This document shows positions 53,175-61,611 of a DNA stretch of 64,000 nt, one piece after another. The notes beneath the pieces were generated by a model. It was not told the DNA's origin. It was given only the letters and a program-made list of their open reading frames with translations, and ran no database searches. Source of the DNA: Ruania alkalisoli (lineage in GTDB: Bacteria > Actinomycetota > Actinomycetes > Actinomycetales > Beutenbergiaceae); the NCBI RefSeq assembly GCF_014960965.1, contig NZ_CP063169.1, forward strand, positions 1,397,581 to 1,461,580, read 5' to 3'. Every line of letters begins with the position of its first letter. The first letter of the stretch is position 1. The position numbers and the translations under genes are program-made.

Positions 53175-53346
53175 AGGGCCGAATGATTGACCCCTTCTCG
53201 GGTTTACCCCTGAGTTTCGGGCCCGGGGACGCAGCTGACTGCGCGTGAACGGCCCTAGGTCGACGTGTGGCGATTGCCGGGTCCGCAAGGGGCCGAAATT
53301 TCGGCCCTTTCTCGACATCAACCCCGAGTTTCAGGCCCCTGGAGAC
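53175..53346. repeat. Two diverged ~57-bp repeats with an 18-bp perfect palindrome
   Basis: Copy A (53175-53230) and copy B (53289-53346) agree at about 36 of the first 50 positions; both begin GGGCCGAA, contain TTCTCG and GAGTTTC, and end in GGCCC…GAC. Copy B includes GGGCCGAAATTTCGGCCC (53290-53307), fully self-complementary. The 285-bp gap 53063-53347 also has GAGCGCGTCGAA / GAGCGAGTCGAA near its start. It appears non-coding and may be a dispersed intergenic repeat. Confidence 0.6.
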
Positions 53347-53347
53347 A

Positions 53348-53545
53348 TCAACTCTCGATGGTCGCGCTGATCCCCGACGGCGCCGGCTCGCCCGGTCCTT
53401 GCAGGTCCACCCGACGCGCGCCACAGCTACAGCGCACGTAGAGCACGGTGCCCATCGTGGTGCCGTGGCGGGACTCGACATGCCAGCCGTGCTCGTGCTG
53501 AGTGAGTGGCTGATTGATCTGGATCATGGCTGGTGTGGTGGTCAT
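53348..53545 (-). CDS. Small conserved protein with CxC/Cys-Gly-Ala-Arg-Arg motif
   Basis: 65 residues. The recognisable part is HEHGWHVESRHGTTMGTVLYVRCSCGARRVDLQG; such proteins of unknown function are frequent in Micrococcales. The C-S-C pair could bind metal only with partners. ATG 53545 diverges from the CGNR gene at 53571 with just 25 bp between the start codons. Confidence 0.68.
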   Translation of the reverse strand: MTTTPAMIQINQPLTQHEHGWHVESRHGTTMGTVLYVRCSCGARRVDLQGPGEPAPSGISATIES

Positions 53546-53570
53546 GGAGCAATCCTGATGTAATGCCCTT

Positions 53571-54104
53571 ATGCATCTCAACCCTTACGGCGAGTATGCG
53601 GTGGTGTTGGCTGCTTCTCTCGCCAATGACTGGCCTGCAGACCGCGCCGGTATCGAGGCCCGGACGCGGGAGTTCGGCATGACCCAGCCGTTCCCGGAAG
53701 CCCCGGACGACCACGCCCGGACCCGGCTCGTGATCGATGAGTGGCTGGAGGTCGTGGACGCTCCGGACGAGGACAGCCGCGCCTCCACCCTGAATGCTCA
53801 GATGGCCGCTGTGACCGCCTACCCTCGCCTGACCGACCACGACGACGAGGGGTGGCATCTGCACTACCGCGACGACGGCAACTCCTTGCCGCATGTGCTG
53901 GCGGCCGTGATCAGCGTGGGCACCGCCCTGCACCTGACCACCCGCGGCATGCATCGTTTGCGCCGATGCGCGGCGGGGGAGGGCCCGGGAGACCCGTGCT
54001 CCGCCGTCGTGGTGGACGTGACGCGCAACGGCAGACAACGCTACTGCTCGGTACGGTGCGCGAACCGCGCCGCGGTGCGACGGCACCGGGCGCGACTCGC
54101 CTGA
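53571..54104 (+). CDS. CGNR-zinc-finger (ABATE-type) putative regulator
   Basis: 177 residues. N-terminal ~120 residues form an alpha-helical ABATE-like domain (YAVVLAASLANDWP; LPHVLAAVISVGTALHL). The C-terminal zinc finger has MHRLRRCA…DPCSAVVVDVTRNGRQRYCSVRCANRAAVRRHR, i.e. C-x-n-C … C-x3-C with CANR in place of CGNR. Members are likely stress-induced transcription regulators. The gene is divergent from the small Cys protein. Confidence 0.85.
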   Translation: MHLNPYGEYAVVLAASLANDWPADRAGIEARTREFGMTQPFPEAPDDHARTRLVIDEWLEVVDAPDEDSRASTLNAQMAAVTAYPRLTDHDDEGWHLHYRDDGNSLPHVLAAVISVGTALHLTTRGMHRLRRCAAGEGPGDPCSAVVVDVTRNGRQRYCSVRCANRAAVRRHRARLA

Positions 54105-54242
54105 GGTGATTCGGCCCGCCCGGGGACCTGGAGCGACGGCGGCATCCCGGCTGGGTCGAGACTGTGGTGAGCCCGGAGATGACGGTCGTGCTCGGTGGCC
54201 CGTCGTTGGATCACACCTGTGCGTGCGCGATTCAGCGGTGCC

Positions 54243-55193
54243 CTACCAGGCAGCGAGTACCAGGGCACCGGTGAGGAGCAGGTAGATGCCGAGCCAGACC
54301 GCTGTCGATGGCTGCGGCCGCCGGTAGTAGGCGACGGCGCGTTCTTTGAGCGGCGAGTGGTAGCGCGTTCTCGCCACCCACCAGAGCAGCAGGTGCCAGA
54401 TCAGCGCGGCGCAGATCGGCTGACCGATCCCGATGACGACCGCGGCGACCGTCCGCCACGACTCGTCCGGGACGATCCGGGAGATCCCGAAGGCGATGGC
54501 GGCCAGCGGTGCGAAGCCGAGGACGAAGCCGAGGAACCCGGGAAGGAGTTGACTGCCGACGAAGCCGGCCCGGGTGAACCGGCGCAGGGTGTAGTCGAAG
54601 ACAGGCATGGGCCCCGCGCCCGACCAGGTGCTGCCCCGGCGGACCGAGGCCGTCGCTTCGTCCTCCATGGGCATCCCCGAGGCCTCGAACACTTTGATGA
54701 CATGCTCGACCGGATCGGCATCGGCCAGACCCCGGCGAGTGGCTCGGATGCTCAGCAGCAGGGGGAGCCCACCGATCGCGATGGCCGCCACCATGGCCGC
54801 CGCCCAGGGAAGGGGGACGTTCGCACCGATCTCGCCCAGGTAGATCCCGTTCAGGGTGAGCAGCGCGAGCACCAGTACCACGATCCACACGGTCCGCAGC
54901 GTCCGCGCCCAGCGCGGGATGCCGTGGAAGTCGTGCCGGACCGGCCCGTAGGTGAGCGACTTCGGAGTCGGTGGCATCTCGAAGACACGCAGCCGTGCCC
55001 TCTGGTCGCCGCCGCGCTGGAGGATCTCCCCCTCACCCGCGACGGTGGTGATCGTGCCGTGTGCGCCGGTCACCTCCACCGCACCTGGACCGCCGCGGAC
55101 CGTGACGACTTCCCGCTTGAAGCGGCCGGCACTCACATAGGCTCGCGCCGTCTGCTCGCGATACTCGTGGACCTGATAGGGCTGGTTCGTCAT
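54243..55193 (-). CDS. Hypothetical membrane protein
   Basis: 316 residues. A ~95-residue soluble N-terminal part (VRGGPGAVEVTGAHGTITTV) is followed by two membrane segments (TVWIVVLVLALLTLNGIYL; WAAAMVAAIAIGGLPLLL), a cytosolic or external loop of ~60 residues and three further segments (LPGFLGFVLGFAPLAAIAFG; VAAVVIGIGQPICAALIWHL; WLGIYLLLTGALVLA). No family was recognised. It converges with the CGNR gene. Confidence 0.7.
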   Translation of the reverse strand: MTNQPYQVHEYREQTARAYVSAGRFKREVVTVRGGPGAVEVTGAHGTITTVAGEGEILQRGGDQRARLRVFEMPPTPKSLTYGPVRHDFHGIPRWARTLRTVWIVVLVLALLTLNGIYLGEIGANVPLPWAAAMVAAIAIGGLPLLLSIRATRRGLADADPVEHVIKVFEASGMPMEDEATASVRRGSTWSGAGPMPVFDYTLRRFTRAGFVGSQLLPGFLGFVLGFAPLAAIAFGISRIVPDESWRTVAAVVIGIGQPICAALIWHLLLWWVARTRYHSPLKERAVAYYRRPQPSTAVWLGIYLLLTGALVLAAW

Positions 55194-55327
55194 CGCACGT
55201 TCCGGGTCGGGTAGTTCCGACGGTATCCGAGTTCTGATGGTGGCGGGCCATATCGTCCCCGGGCGACGGGGTGATAGCCGAGGTCTCCCTTCCGGTGCTG
55301 GAGCGACGACACCGGGCGCAGCCGGGC

Positions 55328-55729
55328 TCAGGGCAGGGGAGCGGCAGGGCGAAGGTCAGTACGGGAGAAGTCGTCGCCCTTGAACAGGAGGGGTTCACCG
55401 GTACGCGCGGCGAGGGCGTAGCTGAAACAGTCGCCGAAGTTCAACCGAGCTGGATGCCCTGAACCACGCCCGTAGTCGCGGGCCGCCTGGCGTGCCGTCT
55501 TGGCGTCCTCCGCCGTGACGTCCACGACAGTGATGTCGAGCGTGTCGAGCACTTCATCGAGCCTGCGCCCAAGGACGGGATCACCGATCCGGTCGGTGAC
55601 GATGGCGAGTTCGAGGTAGTTCGCGGCCGAAAGGTAGGCGTGCTCGGCCGCTACAAGGGCTTCCCGGAAGGCAGATTCTTCCTCCTCGCCTTGCAGGATC
55701 GCGACGATCGCTGAGGTGTCGACGATCAT
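55328..55729 (-). CDS. vapC: VapC-type PIN-domain ribonuclease toxin
   Basis: 133 residues. PIN acidic residues Asp4 (MIVDTSAIVAI), Glu40 (AANYLELAIV) and Asp100 (LNFGDCFSYALA) are present, followed by LLFKGDDFSRTDL near the end, the usual VapC layout. Its ATG overlaps the antitoxin stop (ATGA, 55726-55729). VapC cleaves tRNA or rRNA at specific loops; the target here is unknown. Confidence 0.93.
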   Translation of the reverse strand: MIVDTSAIVAILQGEEEESAFREALVAAEHAYLSAANYLELAIVTDRIGDPVLGRRLDEVLDTLDITVVDVTAEDAKTARQAARDYGRGSGHPARLNFGDCFSYALAARTGEPLLFKGDDFSRTDLRPAAPLP

Positions 55730-55977
55730 CGGGGAAGCCCCTGATCGTCGTAGAGATCGTCAGTCGAGAGGGAGGCGCCCGCCGCGTGCAGGCGGGTGCG
55801 CACGTCGTGGAGCAGGAAGTCCAGATCTGCGGATCTCGCCGCTGCCGTTGTCGCGTCGAAGCTGCTGAGGTACTGCTCCAGGGCGGCCTCGATCGCGCTT
55901 GTCTGGCTCGTGCCAGCCCGCCGTGCTGCCTCGCGTGCTAGTTCATGCACCCGTTCATTCTTGATGTTCAGGCTCAT
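55726..55977 (-). CDS. vapB: VapB-type antitoxin
   Basis: 83 residues. N-terminal ribbon-helix-helix-like stretch (MSLNIKNERVHELAREAARRAG, of the PSK/Rv0623 type) binds DNA, and the C-terminal tail (DLDFLLHDVRTRL … YDDQGLPR) would wrap the toxin. First gene of the pair, coupled to vapC by ATGA overlap. The promoter carries two spaced palindromic sites. Confidence 0.92.
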   Translation of the reverse strand: MSLNIKNERVHELAREAARRAGTSQTSAIEAALEQYLSSFDATTAAARSADLDFLLHDVRTRLHAAGASLSTDDLYDDQGLPR

Positions 55978-55987
55978 CGGTCACCCC

Positions 55988-56024
55988 TTCTACCATGGTA
56001 GAAAACCATTCCACAATGGTAGAA
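55988..56024. promoter_or_regulatory. vapBC autoregulatory operator
   Basis: TTCTACCATGGTAGAA (55988-56003) is a perfect 16-bp palindrome. TTCCACAATGGTAGAA (56009-56024) is an imperfect second copy, with centres 21 bp (two turns) apart. It lies 11 bases upstream of the vapB start, over the expected ribosome-site/promoter region, where VapB-VapC would bind and repress. Confidence 0.78.
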
Positions 56025-56041
56025 CGGGTCGTGCCTCTCGT

Positions 56042-58297
56042 CTACACAGGCCGCTCGGCAGCTGGCGCCGAGAACACTTCATCTATCCCCTCCCACGCGG
56101 CCTCCCGCACGAACACCGGCACCCTGTCGCGCCGGGTGACGTCGGCATCCACCGTCGCTGCGCCGTCGTGGGCTTGCCCGGACCACACGTCCACCCACGC
56201 CCCCTCCGGCAGGTATACCGGCCAGGTGCGCGCACCCGGCTCCAACACCGGTGCTACCAGCAGGTCGTCCCCGAGCAGCCACTGCACCGGGTGCTCCCAC
56301 ACGTTCCGGTCGCCCGGGTGGTCGAAGTACAGCGGTCGCATCAGCGGCCGAGACGTCGCCACCGTCTGTCGCGCTGAGGCGGCCAGGTAAGGCACCAGCC
56401 GCTCCCGCAGCTCCACCAGTGCCCGCACCTCGGAGATCACACGGGAGTCCCCGGTGCGCTCGGCGATGTTCCAGGGGGTGCGGTCCACCGACGGGGTGCG
56501 GTGGTGATTGAACTCGGAGTGGTATTGCATGATCGGCACGAACACGCTCGCTGCCATCGCCCGCACGTACAGCTCCGGTTCCGGGATCGGCCCGGAGAAC
56601 CCGGCGATGTCCCAGCCCCAGTAGACGATCCCGCACGCCGCGGCGCTCAGCCCGGCCAGCATCGACCACCGGAACGCCTCCCAAGTGGAGTTCTCGTCTC
56701 CCGCCCAGAACGCGCCGTGGGCCTGCGAGCCGGTGAATCCGGCCCGGCTGAATGTCACCGGCGCCTTCCCGCACGATTCGAGCAGCCGTCCATAGGCGGC
56801 CGCGTACCCGGTCGCGAAGGTGTTGTTCCCCTCGTCCCCGCGGCGGCCGTCCAGGTACACGAGATCCGACCCCCAGGCGTGCTCACCGCCGTCGGTCTTG
56901 AACCCGTCGATCCCCACCTCCTCCACCAGGTACCGGCGCTTGGCCGTCCACCAGTCGGCGGCCCGCTCGTCGGTGAGGTCCGGCATCAGCCCGAGCGGGA
57001 ACCACCAGCCACGGTTGCGATACGGCCGCAGGGTCCCGTCCGGCGCTTCCTCCTGGACCAGGACATCCGCCTCGATCGCCGCCCGGGCGTCCGCCTTCGC
57101 CTGACCGACCGGGTGCGGGCGCATCTTGATCAGCGGGATCTGCCACAGGTGCACCCGCACGTCTTGGGCGTGCAGGGAGTCGACCATGCCCTTCGGGTCC
57201 GGCCAGGCGCCGTCCGCTGGGAAGGTGAAGTCGACCAGACGCATCGGCCTGCCGTCCTCGTGCACCTCGTACTCGGCATCCCGGAAGGCGGTGAACGTCT
57301 GCTCGTCGCTCCATGCCTCGATCACCACGTTGCCCACCGGGATCCGGTGCTCGCGATGCAACGCCAGTTGCCGCTCAACCTCAGCCTGAGTGTTCCACTC
57401 GTTGCCGCTGGCCCACAGCCTGAACACCCAGTCCGGCAGTTCGGTCGGGCGTCCCACCTCGGTCAGGAAGGCATCCAGGACGGCGGCCGGCTCGCCCGCG
57501 TAGGTCGCCACACCCAGCAACGGCGTGGTCCTCGACGGCGCATCCACCTCCGCAGTGATAGTGAGCCGGTCCGGGCTCGCCTCACCGATGTCGAACCACA
57601 CCCGGCGTGAGGTCTGCACATGAAAACCCCAGCCCGCACCGCCTACGACGTGCGCGAACGGCATCGGCAGGTAGGTGCGCCGGTGCGCGCCCTGGCTCTT
57701 GTACTGCTCGAACACCACCGAATCCAACGACGCGCCACGGTGGTCGAGGGCGTCGTAGCGCTCCCCGAACCCGGTCACGTGCTCGCCGGGTGCGAGCGGC
57801 AGGGCGAAGCGCACCTGGTGCACCCGTTCGCCGTCGTCGAGCACCTGGGTACCGGGGAGGCTCCCGACGGCGGCCCCCGCCAGGTCCAGCACGTCGCCCG
57901 CGGTGTCGCGCCAGGTGGCCACCCGGCACGTGTAGTGCCGGGTTCTCTGATCCTCGCCCGCGGTGTGCCCGACGAAGCGGTAACGCAGTGTGCTTCCGGC
58001 GGCCGGTGCGGTGATCTCGGTCTGCCACCCGCCCGCCTGGCGGGCCTGGCGTGCCTGCGCGGAGGCGAGGTGGCCGCCGTCGGTGGACTGCCCACGAGAG
58101 GACCGGGTCACCGGTGCCAGCGCCACCGTGGTGACCGGTCCGTCGTCGATCTGGCACTCCAGGTCCACGGCGGTGACCTCGGCGGAGGTACGCACGCCCA
58201 GACGCAGTGACTCCCCAGCCACCGGCTGCACGGGCGAGCGTTGTTCGGTGTCGTGAGCGTAGGGGTGCCCGGAGCCGAGTGGCCGGTGCCGGATCAT
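56042..58297 (-). CDS. GH31 alpha-glucosidase/alpha-xylosidase family enzyme
   Basis: 751 residues. N-terminal beta-sandwich then the GH31 barrel: VIEAWSDEQTFTAF, WQIPLIKMRPHP, GFKTDGGEH (nucleophile Asp469), AFWAGDENSTWEAFRW (acid/base Asp534), YWGWDIAGFSGP and MQYHSEFNHH. GFGERYDALDHRG precedes the barrel as in family members acting on short alpha-linked oligosaccharides. ATG 58297 has GGAGGAG before it and overlaps the GH15-like stop by ATGA. No signal peptide, so it acts in the cytosol on imported sugars. Confidence 0.93.
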   Translation of the reverse strand: MIRHRPLGSGHPYAHDTEQRSPVQPVAGESLRLGVRTSAEVTAVDLECQIDDGPVTTVALAPVTRSSRGQSTDGGHLASAQARQARQAGGWQTEITAPAAGSTLRYRFVGHTAGEDQRTRHYTCRVATWRDTAGDVLDLAGAAVGSLPGTQVLDDGERVHQVRFALPLAPGEHVTGFGERYDALDHRGASLDSVVFEQYKSQGAHRRTYLPMPFAHVVGGAGWGFHVQTSRRVWFDIGEASPDRLTITAEVDAPSRTTPLLGVATYAGEPAAVLDAFLTEVGRPTELPDWVFRLWASGNEWNTQAEVERQLALHREHRIPVGNVVIEAWSDEQTFTAFRDAEYEVHEDGRPMRLVDFTFPADGAWPDPKGMVDSLHAQDVRVHLWQIPLIKMRPHPVGQAKADARAAIEADVLVQEEAPDGTLRPYRNRGWWFPLGLMPDLTDERAADWWTAKRRYLVEEVGIDGFKTDGGEHAWGSDLVYLDGRRGDEGNNTFATGYAAAYGRLLESCGKAPVTFSRAGFTGSQAHGAFWAGDENSTWEAFRWSMLAGLSAAACGIVYWGWDIAGFSGPIPEPELYVRAMAASVFVPIMQYHSEFNHHRTPSVDRTPWNIAERTGDSRVISEVRALVELRERLVPYLAASARQTVATSRPLMRPLYFDHPGDRNVWEHPVQWLLGDDLLVAPVLEPGARTWPVYLPEGAWVDVWSGQAHDGAATVDADVTRRDRVPVFVREAAWEGIDEVFSAPAAERPV

Positions 58298-59397
58298 GTG
58301 TTCTCCTCCTTCAGCTCCGCCGCCAGGCGAAGCACCATCGCGTGGGACCACAGCAGCGGTGTTGCCACCGGTCCCCAGCGGTCGATCCATTCGGTGCGGT
58401 AGTGCGGTGCGAGCAGGTGCCCGTCCACCTGCTCGGGTAACAGGCCGTCCGTTGTCGCGGTGCCGGCCGCCCAGTCGAGCAGCTCGCCAGCCCGTGCGGT
58501 GTTCCCGGCGCGTGCGTGCGCGAGGCCGAGGAAGCAGGACAGCAACGGCCACCGGCCGCCGCCGTAAAAGGTGTCGGCCCGGAAGCGGTACACACCGCCG
58601 TCGGTGCACAGCTGCTCCTCGATCGCGGCGATCGTGGCCGCGGCGAGCTCGGACTCCGGCTCGATCACCCCGAGCGGACCGATCAGCGCTGCCAGACTGG
58701 CGTCCACGGCGTCGGTGCCGAGCCACTTGGTCAGGTGCCCGTGGGCGACCCCGCGGCTGGTGATCACGTCCATGGCCGCCTTCGCCCCATCGCGAGCAGC
58801 ATCAGCCCGTGTGCCAGTCACCAGGCCCGAGTCGGCAGCCGCGCGCAGGCCGGCCACGATGCACCCCAGGGTGGAGACGTGCACCTGCTCGGCGTGCTCC
58901 TCCCACCAGTCGTAGCAGGGCCGCTGCCACGAGCTGAGTAGGTAGTCCACGGTGAGTTCGGCAGCCGACCGCCACCGCGTGACGTCGAGTCCGTGCCGTG
59001 CGGCGTGCTCGGCGGCGGCCCACAGCCAGGTGCCGTACCCGTCGAGCTGGAAGTCCCACCATTCGTCTGCCCCGGGGGTGCCGGCCATCGTGAAGCGCGT
59101 CGGCAGCATCTGCTCCTGCGGCACCGGCTCACCGGCCGCGTCGGCCGCGACCACCCGCTCGATCGGCGTGCGATGGGCCTTGACCACCCGGGCGCACCAG
59201 TCCAGGAACGCCGAAGGTGAGGCGACCTCCCCGGTGGAAGAGACGCCGTCGGCGATGAACGCTCCGTCCCGGAACCAGCAGTACCCGCGGTAGGCGGAGA
59301 ACGTGGGGCTTGCCGGGTAGGCGCCGCTCGGTTCCTGCAGGGAGGTGATGAGGTCGCGGGACGTCTCCAGCAGCGGGGCATGGGCAGTGGTGGTCAT
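58294..59397 (-). CDS. GH15-like (glucoamylase-fold) glycoside hydrolase
   Basis: 367 residues, alpha/alpha-toroid. Glucoamylase-type landmarks: FSAYRGYCWFRDGAFIADG, EWWDFQLDGYGTWLWAAAEH, WWEEHAEQVHVSTLG (a candidate catalytic Glu) and DGLLPEQVDG near the end (second Glu). Length is short for GH15, fitting the single-domain bacterial subfamily. ATG 59397 has GGAG 8 bases upstream. No signal peptide, so a cytosolic alpha-glucosidase or trehalase-like role in the oligosaccharide operon is expected. Confidence 0.82.
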   Translation of the reverse strand: MTTTAHAPLLETSRDLITSLQEPSGAYPASPTFSAYRGYCWFRDGAFIADGVSSTGEVASPSAFLDWCARVVKAHRTPIERVVAADAAGEPVPQEQMLPTRFTMAGTPGADEWWDFQLDGYGTWLWAAAEHAARHGLDVTRWRSAAELTVDYLLSSWQRPCYDWWEEHAEQVHVSTLGCIVAGLRAAADSGLVTGTRADAARDGAKAAMDVITSRGVAHGHLTKWLGTDAVDASLAALIGPLGVIEPESELAAATIAAIEEQLCTDGGVYRFRADTFYGGGRWPLLSCFLGLAHARAGNTARAGELLDWAAGTATTDGLLPEQVDGHLLAPHYRTEWIDRWGPVATPLLWSHAMVLRLAAELKEENT

Positions 59398-59416
59398 CAG
59401 CATGTCTCCACGGGGT

Positions 59417-59453
59417 CGCCGGGTGCCCTCGCGGGAGTGGAGGGCACCCGGCG
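59417..59453 (-). other. 14-bp perfect hairpin between binding-protein and hydrolase genes
   Basis: CGCCGGGTGCCCTC (59417-59430) pairs exactly with GAGGGCACCCGGCG (59440-59453) around a 9-base loop. It lies within an operon, just after the binding-protein stop. Such hairpins often stabilise the upstream message or partly terminate, raising binding protein over downstream enzymes. Confidence 0.8.
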
Positions 59454-59473
59454 TCGGGTCGGTACGGGCGGGA

Positions 59474-60751
59474 TCAGCCGAGGAGGGCGTTCACGCGTTC
59501 CTCGGCCGAGGCGAGCGCCTCCTCGACGCTCTTACGCCCGGCTGCGGCCTCGGTGAGCTCTTCGGTGACGATGTCCTGCATCTCGGCCTGCCCGTCGCCG
59601 ATGGAGGGGGCGAGTGCCACCTGCTCGAGGGAGTCGAACACGGCCTGCCGGTTCGCCGGGTTGTCCTGCTGGAGGTAGGTGTCCAGCTGGGCCTGATCGG
59701 CGATCGGGGGCAGCTCCCAGCCGGACTCCAGGCGCACGTCCACGGTGGTCGGTGAGCTGGTGAGGAACTGGGCGAACTCCGCGGCAGCGGCCTGGTTCTC
59801 GGACGAGGCCGAGACGCCCACGGCGTTCGAGAACAGGGCACTCGCCTGCTGGGCGTCACCCGGCTCGACGGCGATATCCCAGGCGAAGTCGGCTTCGGCG
59901 AGGGCGCCGAACATCCAGATGCCCGTGTGCCACATCGCCAGCTCGCCGCCCGCGAACAGCCCGCTGTCGAAGTCGGGTGTGCCAGCGCCCTGCTCCGCCG
60001 TGGGCATCGTGGTGCCGGACTTGTTCACGAGCCACTCGGCCGCCGCGATTCCTTCGGGCGAGTTGAAGGCGACCGCGGTGCCGTCCTCAGTCAAGAACTG
60101 CCCACCGGCCTGCGCCACGGTCTTGTAGTACTCGTGGTAGCTGATCGGCTGGTAGTCGCCCCACACCCCGGCATCGGCGTCGGTGAGCGCCTCGGCGGCC
60201 GCTCGTTCGTCCTCCCACGTCCAGTCCGCGGTGGGGTACTCCAGGCCGGCGGCGTCGAACAGGTCCTTGTTGTAGAACAGCACCACGTTCGAGAACGAGC
60301 TCGGCAGGGCGTACTGCGTGCCGTCGGTGGCGTATGCCTCGGCGAGGGAGGTCTGATAGACGCTCGTGTCGACGTCCTCCAGCGGGGCGAGCACCCCGCT
60401 GGCCTGGTAGGAGGCGTAGTTCGCGAACTCGATATCGAACACGTCGGCCACGGTGCCGCCGGCCAGGTCGGTCTGCAGCGCCGTGAAGTAGTCCGCGTAG
60501 GGGAGTGTGGTCACCTCGACCGTGATGTTCTCGTGCTCGGCCTGGAACGCTTCGACGATGGTGTCGAGGTTCTCCTCGTTGCCGCCGGCGGAGATGAAGT
60601 TGGTGTAGGTGATGGTGACCGGGCCGGCGTCGGTGGCCGGCTCGGTCGTGGCGTCATCCGGATCGCCGGTGCTGCCTGAAACGCAGGCGGTCAGGGTCAG
60701 GCCGAGCGCGGCAGCGATGCCGGCGCCAGCCATCCAGCGGGTGCGGGTCAT
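59474..60751 (-). CDS. Sugar ABC importer substrate-binding lipoprotein
   Basis: 425 residues, family 1 solute-binding protein. Lipobox TAC (Cys23) after an AAALGLTLTAC signal. Mature part ITYTNFISAGGNEENLDTIV, FQAEHENITVEV, VVLFYNKDLFDAAGLEYPTA, MPTAEQGAGT, AMWHTGIWMFGALAE. GGAGAT precedes the ATG. Third importer gene in the minus-strand alpha-glucoside operon after two permeases; its likely ligands are malto- or isomalto-oligosaccharides, from the neighbouring GH31/GH15 enzymes. Confidence 0.92.
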   Translation of the reverse strand: MTRTRWMAGAGIAAALGLTLTACVSGSTGDPDDATTEPATDAGPVTITYTNFISAGGNEENLDTIVEAFQAEHENITVEVTTLPYADYFTALQTDLAGGTVADVFDIEFANYASYQASGVLAPLEDVDTSVYQTSLAEAYATDGTQYALPSSFSNVVLFYNKDLFDAAGLEYPTADWTWEDERAAAEALTDADAGVWGDYQPISYHEYYKTVAQAGGQFLTEDGTAVAFNSPEGIAAAEWLVNKSGTTMPTAEQGAGTPDFDSGLFAGGELAMWHTGIWMFGALAEADFAWDIAVEPGDAQQASALFSNAVGVSASSENQAAAAEFAQFLTSSPTTVDVRLESGWELPPIADQAQLDTYLQQDNPANRQAVFDSLEQVALAPSIGDGQAEMQDIVTEELTEAAAGRKSVEEALASAEERVNALLG

Positions 60752-60795
60752 GAGGATCTCCTTCGATTCTTCTGGGTGAGTCAGGGTTCGGGATG

Positions 60796-61611
60796 TCACT
60801 TCAGTCCGGTGCCCGCGACGCCTTGGATGACGTACTTCTGAGCGAACAGGTAGAGGGCGAGCATGGGGAGGACGCTGACGACGGAGCCGGCCATCATCAC
60901 GTCCCACTGGGTGGTGTACTGCCCCTGCAGGCCGGCGAGGGCCAGCGGCAAGGTTTGTAGGTGCTCCGAGCGAAGGATGATCAGCGGCCACAGGAAGCCG
61001 TTCCAGCTGCTCATGAACGCGAAGACCGCCAGGCTCGCCAGGGCGGGCCCCACGAGGGGGAGGATGAGGCGGGCGAAGATACGGAAGTGTCCGGCGCCGT
61101 CGATGGTGGCGGCCTCGTCGAGCTCACGGGGCACCGAGTTCATCGCCTGGCGCAGCAAGAACACCCCGAACGCACTGGCCACCCCGGGCAGCAGCACGCC
61201 GAGGTAGGTGTCCACCAGGCCGAGGCTGCGCATCTGCACGAACAACGGCACGATCAGCACCTGGATCGGGATCATCATCGTGGCCAGGTACAGCCCGAAG
61301 ACCACGCCCCGCCCCGGGAAGGCCAGCCTGCTGAAGGCGTAGCCAGCCAGGGAGCTCGTGACCAGCTGAAGGGTCGTCGTCGTGATGGCCAGACCGAGGG
61401 AGTTGGCGATCACGCGGGCGAACGGGGTGTTCGCGAACAGCTCGCGGTAGGCCGCCAGGGTCGGGTCGTCCGGGATGAGCTGCGGGGTGGCGTCCAGTCC
61501 GGCACCGGACGAGAGCGAGGTACTGACCGTCCATGCGAACGGGAAGAACATCACCAGTGCGCCGAGGGCCACCACGGCGGTCAGCAGGATGCGGCGGATG
61601 CGCTCAGGCAT
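60796..61611 (-). CDS. Sugar ABC importer permease (MalG-like)
   Basis: 271 residues, six membrane segments. EAA loop SVPRELDEAATIDGAGHFRIF followed by LILPLVGPAL; C-terminal YLFAQKYVIQGVAGTGLK is the typical MalG end. Overlaps the preceding permease by 8 bp (61604-61611). It precedes the binding-protein gene. Confidence 0.92.
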   Translation of the reverse strand: MPERIRRILLTAVVALGALVMFFPFAWTVSTSLSSGAGLDATPQLIPDDPTLAAYRELFANTPFARVIANSLGLAITTTTLQLVTSSLAGYAFSRLAFPGRGVVFGLYLATMMIPIQVLIVPLFVQMRSLGLVDTYLGVLLPGVASAFGVFLLRQAMNSVPRELDEAATIDGAGHFRIFARLILPLVGPALASLAVFAFMSSWNGFLWPLIILRSEHLQTLPLALAGLQGQYTTQWDVMMAGSVVSVLPMLALYLFAQKYVIQGVAGTGLK

